A DNA stretch of 64,000 nucleotides from Hydra vulgaris (taxonomy: Eukaryota > Cnidaria > Hydrozoa > Anthoathecata > Hydridae), in the NCBI RefSeq assembly GCF_038396675.1, contig NC_088933.1:36604001-36668000 (forward strand), given 5' to 3'. The notes under the pieces are model-generated. The model did no database searches. It saw only the letters and a program-made list of their open reading frames with translations, and was not told the origin of the DNA. Made by a program: the position numbers and the translations under genes. Positions 61,070 to 64,000 of the stretch are shown here, piece by piece (within the stretch, counting starts at the first letter, position 1; every line of letters begins with the position of its first letter).

Positions 61070-61440
61070 ATATATCGCAAGTTGAGGTACGAAAGAGTTT
61101 CATTTCGAAAGAAATTTAGTTTTTTATCATTATTTTAAAAGATAAAACCCTAAATGTTCACATGTTGCAATACTGAAAATAAAATTTTATTATAAACATT
61201 TTGGTATAAAAAAAATTTATTTTTTACAATTATATCTGTTTGGGCAACAAAATTTTTTTATAGACTTAAAAATGTTGTTTAGCAAAAGAGCTTGTTTTGC
61301 AAGTGCGACTTCCGTAAGTACTACTTTCGTATGTAGCAAAATAGTTTTATTTTGTAATTCAACTTGCGAAAGGCGACATTCCGTCACTTCATAAGTAGTA
61401 TTTACGAAATAAACATTGACGGTTTTTTTTGTTTCATAAA
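61070..61440. repeat. Cluster of TTCCGTA / TACGAAA motifs, right
   Basis: GTACGAAAGA, TTTCGAAAGA, CTTCCGTAAG, CTTTCGTATG, CTTGCGAAAG, ATTCCGTCAC and TTACGAAATA. Same motif family as at 59510-59690. Confidence 0.7.
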
Positions 61441-61449
61441 ATTCGGTAA

Positions 61450-62700
61450 AAAAAAAAAAAATTCCCGATTCTCGACATCCTTCCAAAAGAACTTTATTTT
61501 TCCAGAATTGTACAAAATCTTCCAGCTAACAATTCTAATATATACTAAATTTATTATTACTAAAATTTTTATCTAACAATTATTTTATGTTAATTGAAAC
61601 CAGTAAATTTTTTTGCTAATCTCTAAACCGATAAATTCTTTTCATTGACAAATACTATATCTATATCTATTAAACTAAACTATAATTGCTATATAAGATA
61701 TAGTAAACTATGTATATTAAATTTTTTTGTTTCATTAAATTTTTTTTTTTGCTTATTTAAATTTCATTTATTTTACCAATGGTGAAAATTTGTTTTTCAT
61801 AAATGATAGAAGTTTTTATTTTATTATTATTTTCATAAAAATATTTAATAGCTTATTTTAATAATACTATTATAATATATAATAATTTATGTATTTAACT
61901 AAGAATATATTTGCTTTCAACTGCATTTAGTCAATTTGTTTTATTTCTATTTAAATCCTTTTATTTATTAGTTTAGCCGCAAATTGCAAATAGATAAAAG
62001 AATGACTTATAAATAAATCTAAAATTACTAATTGTGCGTTTGCACCTTTATTTTTTGTAATAGGATTTTTAAAAATAAATATATATTTAGCAAAAATATT
62101 GTTTTAAGTAATTTAGTAAAAATGTCCTCAACAATATTTTATAAACAATCGTCTTCTTAGTATTTAAATATTCAGTTTACATAGTATCTGCAAATGAGAG
62201 TTAATAATATTACTATTAACTAAATAACATTAGCTGTTTTTGAAATGATTTTAACGACCAAGAGATATAATGTGCGCTAGTTTTTCTTCTTTAACTTCAA
62301 TAAAGTTCTTGTTTTATTATTATTTGAAATTATTGTGTGTAATTAAGAAAATTATCTCAACAGTACTTTTTTTTTTTTTTCATTCAATCTTTTCCATTAT
62401 TTTTATGGTAGCTTTTTCCAACATTAGTGAAATCATTGCAATGAAATGAATTATTTTTAAATAAATTAAAATTATCGATTGCTCATTTGCACTTTTAAAA
62501 AAAGTATTATTTTTATTTAAAATTATTATTATTATAATAATACAAATTCTTTAATTCTTAAGCATAAGTTATTTTTGTATTTATAAAGTTCATGAAGAAC
62601 TATTACTAAGATAAAGATAAAAAAAAAACAATTTTGACACCCCAAAATAACAATTGACATCAATTCCTTATGTTGGCCAGTCGAATTGATCGCTCCCTTT
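61450..62700. other. Non-coding AT-rich stretch
   Basis: No coding motif or repeat family recognised. Confidence 0.55.
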
Positions 62701-62715
62701 CGATTTCTTATATTC

Positions 62716-62872
<157 letters not shown>

Positions 62873-63164
62873 TAAAAGTTCCAGGTAACAAAAGAAAAAC
62901 TATTCAAACTAAGATGATGATAAAATATATTTATTAGTTAAATTTTAACAAATATTTTCAATTTTTCTCTCTAACACAGAAGGCCTTTTATATAAAATCT
63001 TCAGCTGTGTATGAGATTTACAAAATTATAAAAAACTCTTAATATTGAACTTCCTATAAAAAGTTTAAAAAGGAAGTAATTAAGGTTTGTGTAAAAAAAC
63101 CATAATTAACAAAATATAGTATAACTTTATTCTTGTTGGTAAGGAGATTTTAAAAGTAATGTGA

Positions 63165-63247
63165 AAATAATGACTTTCTGCTTATGTGTTCATTGTGTCA
63201 TGTCCCTGACATGACACAATGAACACATAAGCAGAAAGTCATTATTT
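63165..63247. repeat. Fold-back palindrome, 40-bp perfect arms
   Basis: Arms 63165-63204 and 63208-63247, 3-bp loop, at the downstream border of the Penelope-like fragment. Confidence 0.97.
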
Positions 63248-63249
63248 GA

Positions 63250-64000
63250 AAGTCATTACACTGAAGGTGAGCTTCATAAATAAGAAGTAAATTCTCATTT
63301 GAGAGTTTTAACATTGGAAATAATTTAAAAAAAGGTTCATTTTTATGGCAATTGAAAATATGCTGATCAAATTTATCTGAATCAATACCTGTTCAATTAC
63401 CTTAGGTTATTAGTTTTACCAATTTATGTTGTTTTTCCATCACATCCATTACATGATAGAAAATAAACAATAGTTTTTGAATTACATAATATTGAAATTT
63501 TAATATACCATACTTTACCAGATGATGTGGTAAAATGGTTAACAAACTGAAGATACATAGTACATAACTTAAAACGTTTTGATATGCATTTTAAAACCTT
63601 ACATTTATTGGTAATAAAAACTGGTTTCTTATTAAAACTTGATGTACTTATGTGTCTTAAAATATTTTTTGGTTGGCGTTGTGATACAGTAGAAGTGTTT
63701 TCAAAAACTGATTTTAATTTATTGTCTAAAACAGACAGTTTCAAAATACCATGTAGAGTAGTTAACAAATTTTCAAAATTAATATTTGCAAAATTTGTAG
63801 TTACAAAGGGCATAATTTTGTCCTTTTTTCTTTTTTGAGGTGCTGGTCCCTGTAGTTAAGCTTTAAATATTTCATTATTAATGATTTTTACTGGGTAATT
63901 GCATGGAACTATAAATTATTTTAGTTGTTGAAGTCTGATTTCCATTTTTGTTGGATAAGATGCAAAACAAATGATCCATTTAGCTAATGTATAAGGTATA
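63250..64000 (-). pseudogene. Penelope-like element fragment: RT tail and GIY-YIG endonuclease
   Basis: The minus strand from the window edge reads SYPTKMEIRLQQL, YPVKIINNEIF and LQGPAPQKRKKDKIMPFVTT. Frame 63813-63424 gives LKSVFENTSTVSQRQPKNIL, CKVLKCISKRFKLCTMYLQF (Cys-rich) and SSGKVWYIKISILCNSKTIV with YFLSCNGCDGKTT, then a stop where a YIGKT block is expected. About 63360-63260 gives EPFFKLFPMLKLSNENLLLI and YEAHLQ. The CNSK.VVYFL.C..C..YIGKT arrangement is the GIY-YIG domain of Penelope-like elements, preceded by the end of the RT. It is cut by the window edge and ends at the fold-back palindrome. Confidence 0.65.

Noticed and set aside
63584-63838. Plus-strand frame of 84 codons
   Set aside because: Shadow of the Penelope-like minus-strand coding sequence, which has recognisable motifs.

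Overview
The window looks like nuclear DNA of a metazoan, most likely a brown Hydra. It is very AT-rich and full of long (TA)n arrays. It carries CR1-type and other non-LTR retrotransposons, Penelope-like, pogo/Tigger, Kolobok, Ginger and Sola-type elements, tRNA-derived SINEs and many minisatellites. No prokaryotic gene organisation is present. All family calls come from reading motifs by eye; no database was searched.

Layout. 0-9 kb: TA arrays, a dead pogo-like transposase, and a decayed LINE split by a TTAA-flanked Kolobok-type element. 9-20 kb: a LINE ORF1 scrap, an unrecognised D/D/E-like transposase with a PHD-type finger, a 574-bp MITE, a 5'-truncated CR1-like LINE, and two copies of an unnamed DDE-like family. 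20-26 kb: a pogo-like element (TA duplication, matching inverted repeats) holding a nested Ginger-type element (TGTAG...CTACA ends, CCGG duplication), which itself holds an RTE-like endonuclease scrap. 26-30 kb: LINE and SINE scraps and the last two exons of a host gene. 30.6-34.4 kb: a two-ORF LINE. 35.5-37.4 kb: a truncated CR1. 38-40 kb: a decayed jerky/pogo transposase. 42.2-47.0 kb: a probably full-length CR1 flanked by a 53-bp direct repeat and carrying a SINE. 47.6-49.2 kb: two copies of a SINE + TA + ~280-bp unit. 54.9-57.8 kb: a well-preserved Sola-type DNA transposon with a spliced gene. 58-64 kb: minisatellites, clusters of TTCCGTA-like motifs, and a Penelope-like GIY-YIG fragment.

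The main host-gene candidate lies on the minus strand from 54304 down to 28924. Seven exons can be chained with agreeing splice phases. Its introns contain most of the transposons between 30 and 53 kb. I do not recognise the protein; its C terminus is alanine-rich.

The most unusual signal is a recurring junction type. Short perfect palindromes (arms about 11 to 103 bp, short loops), often two side by side, sit where transposon coding sequence breaks off or resumes. They may be scars of fold-back end repair or an assembly artefact; the sequence alone cannot decide.
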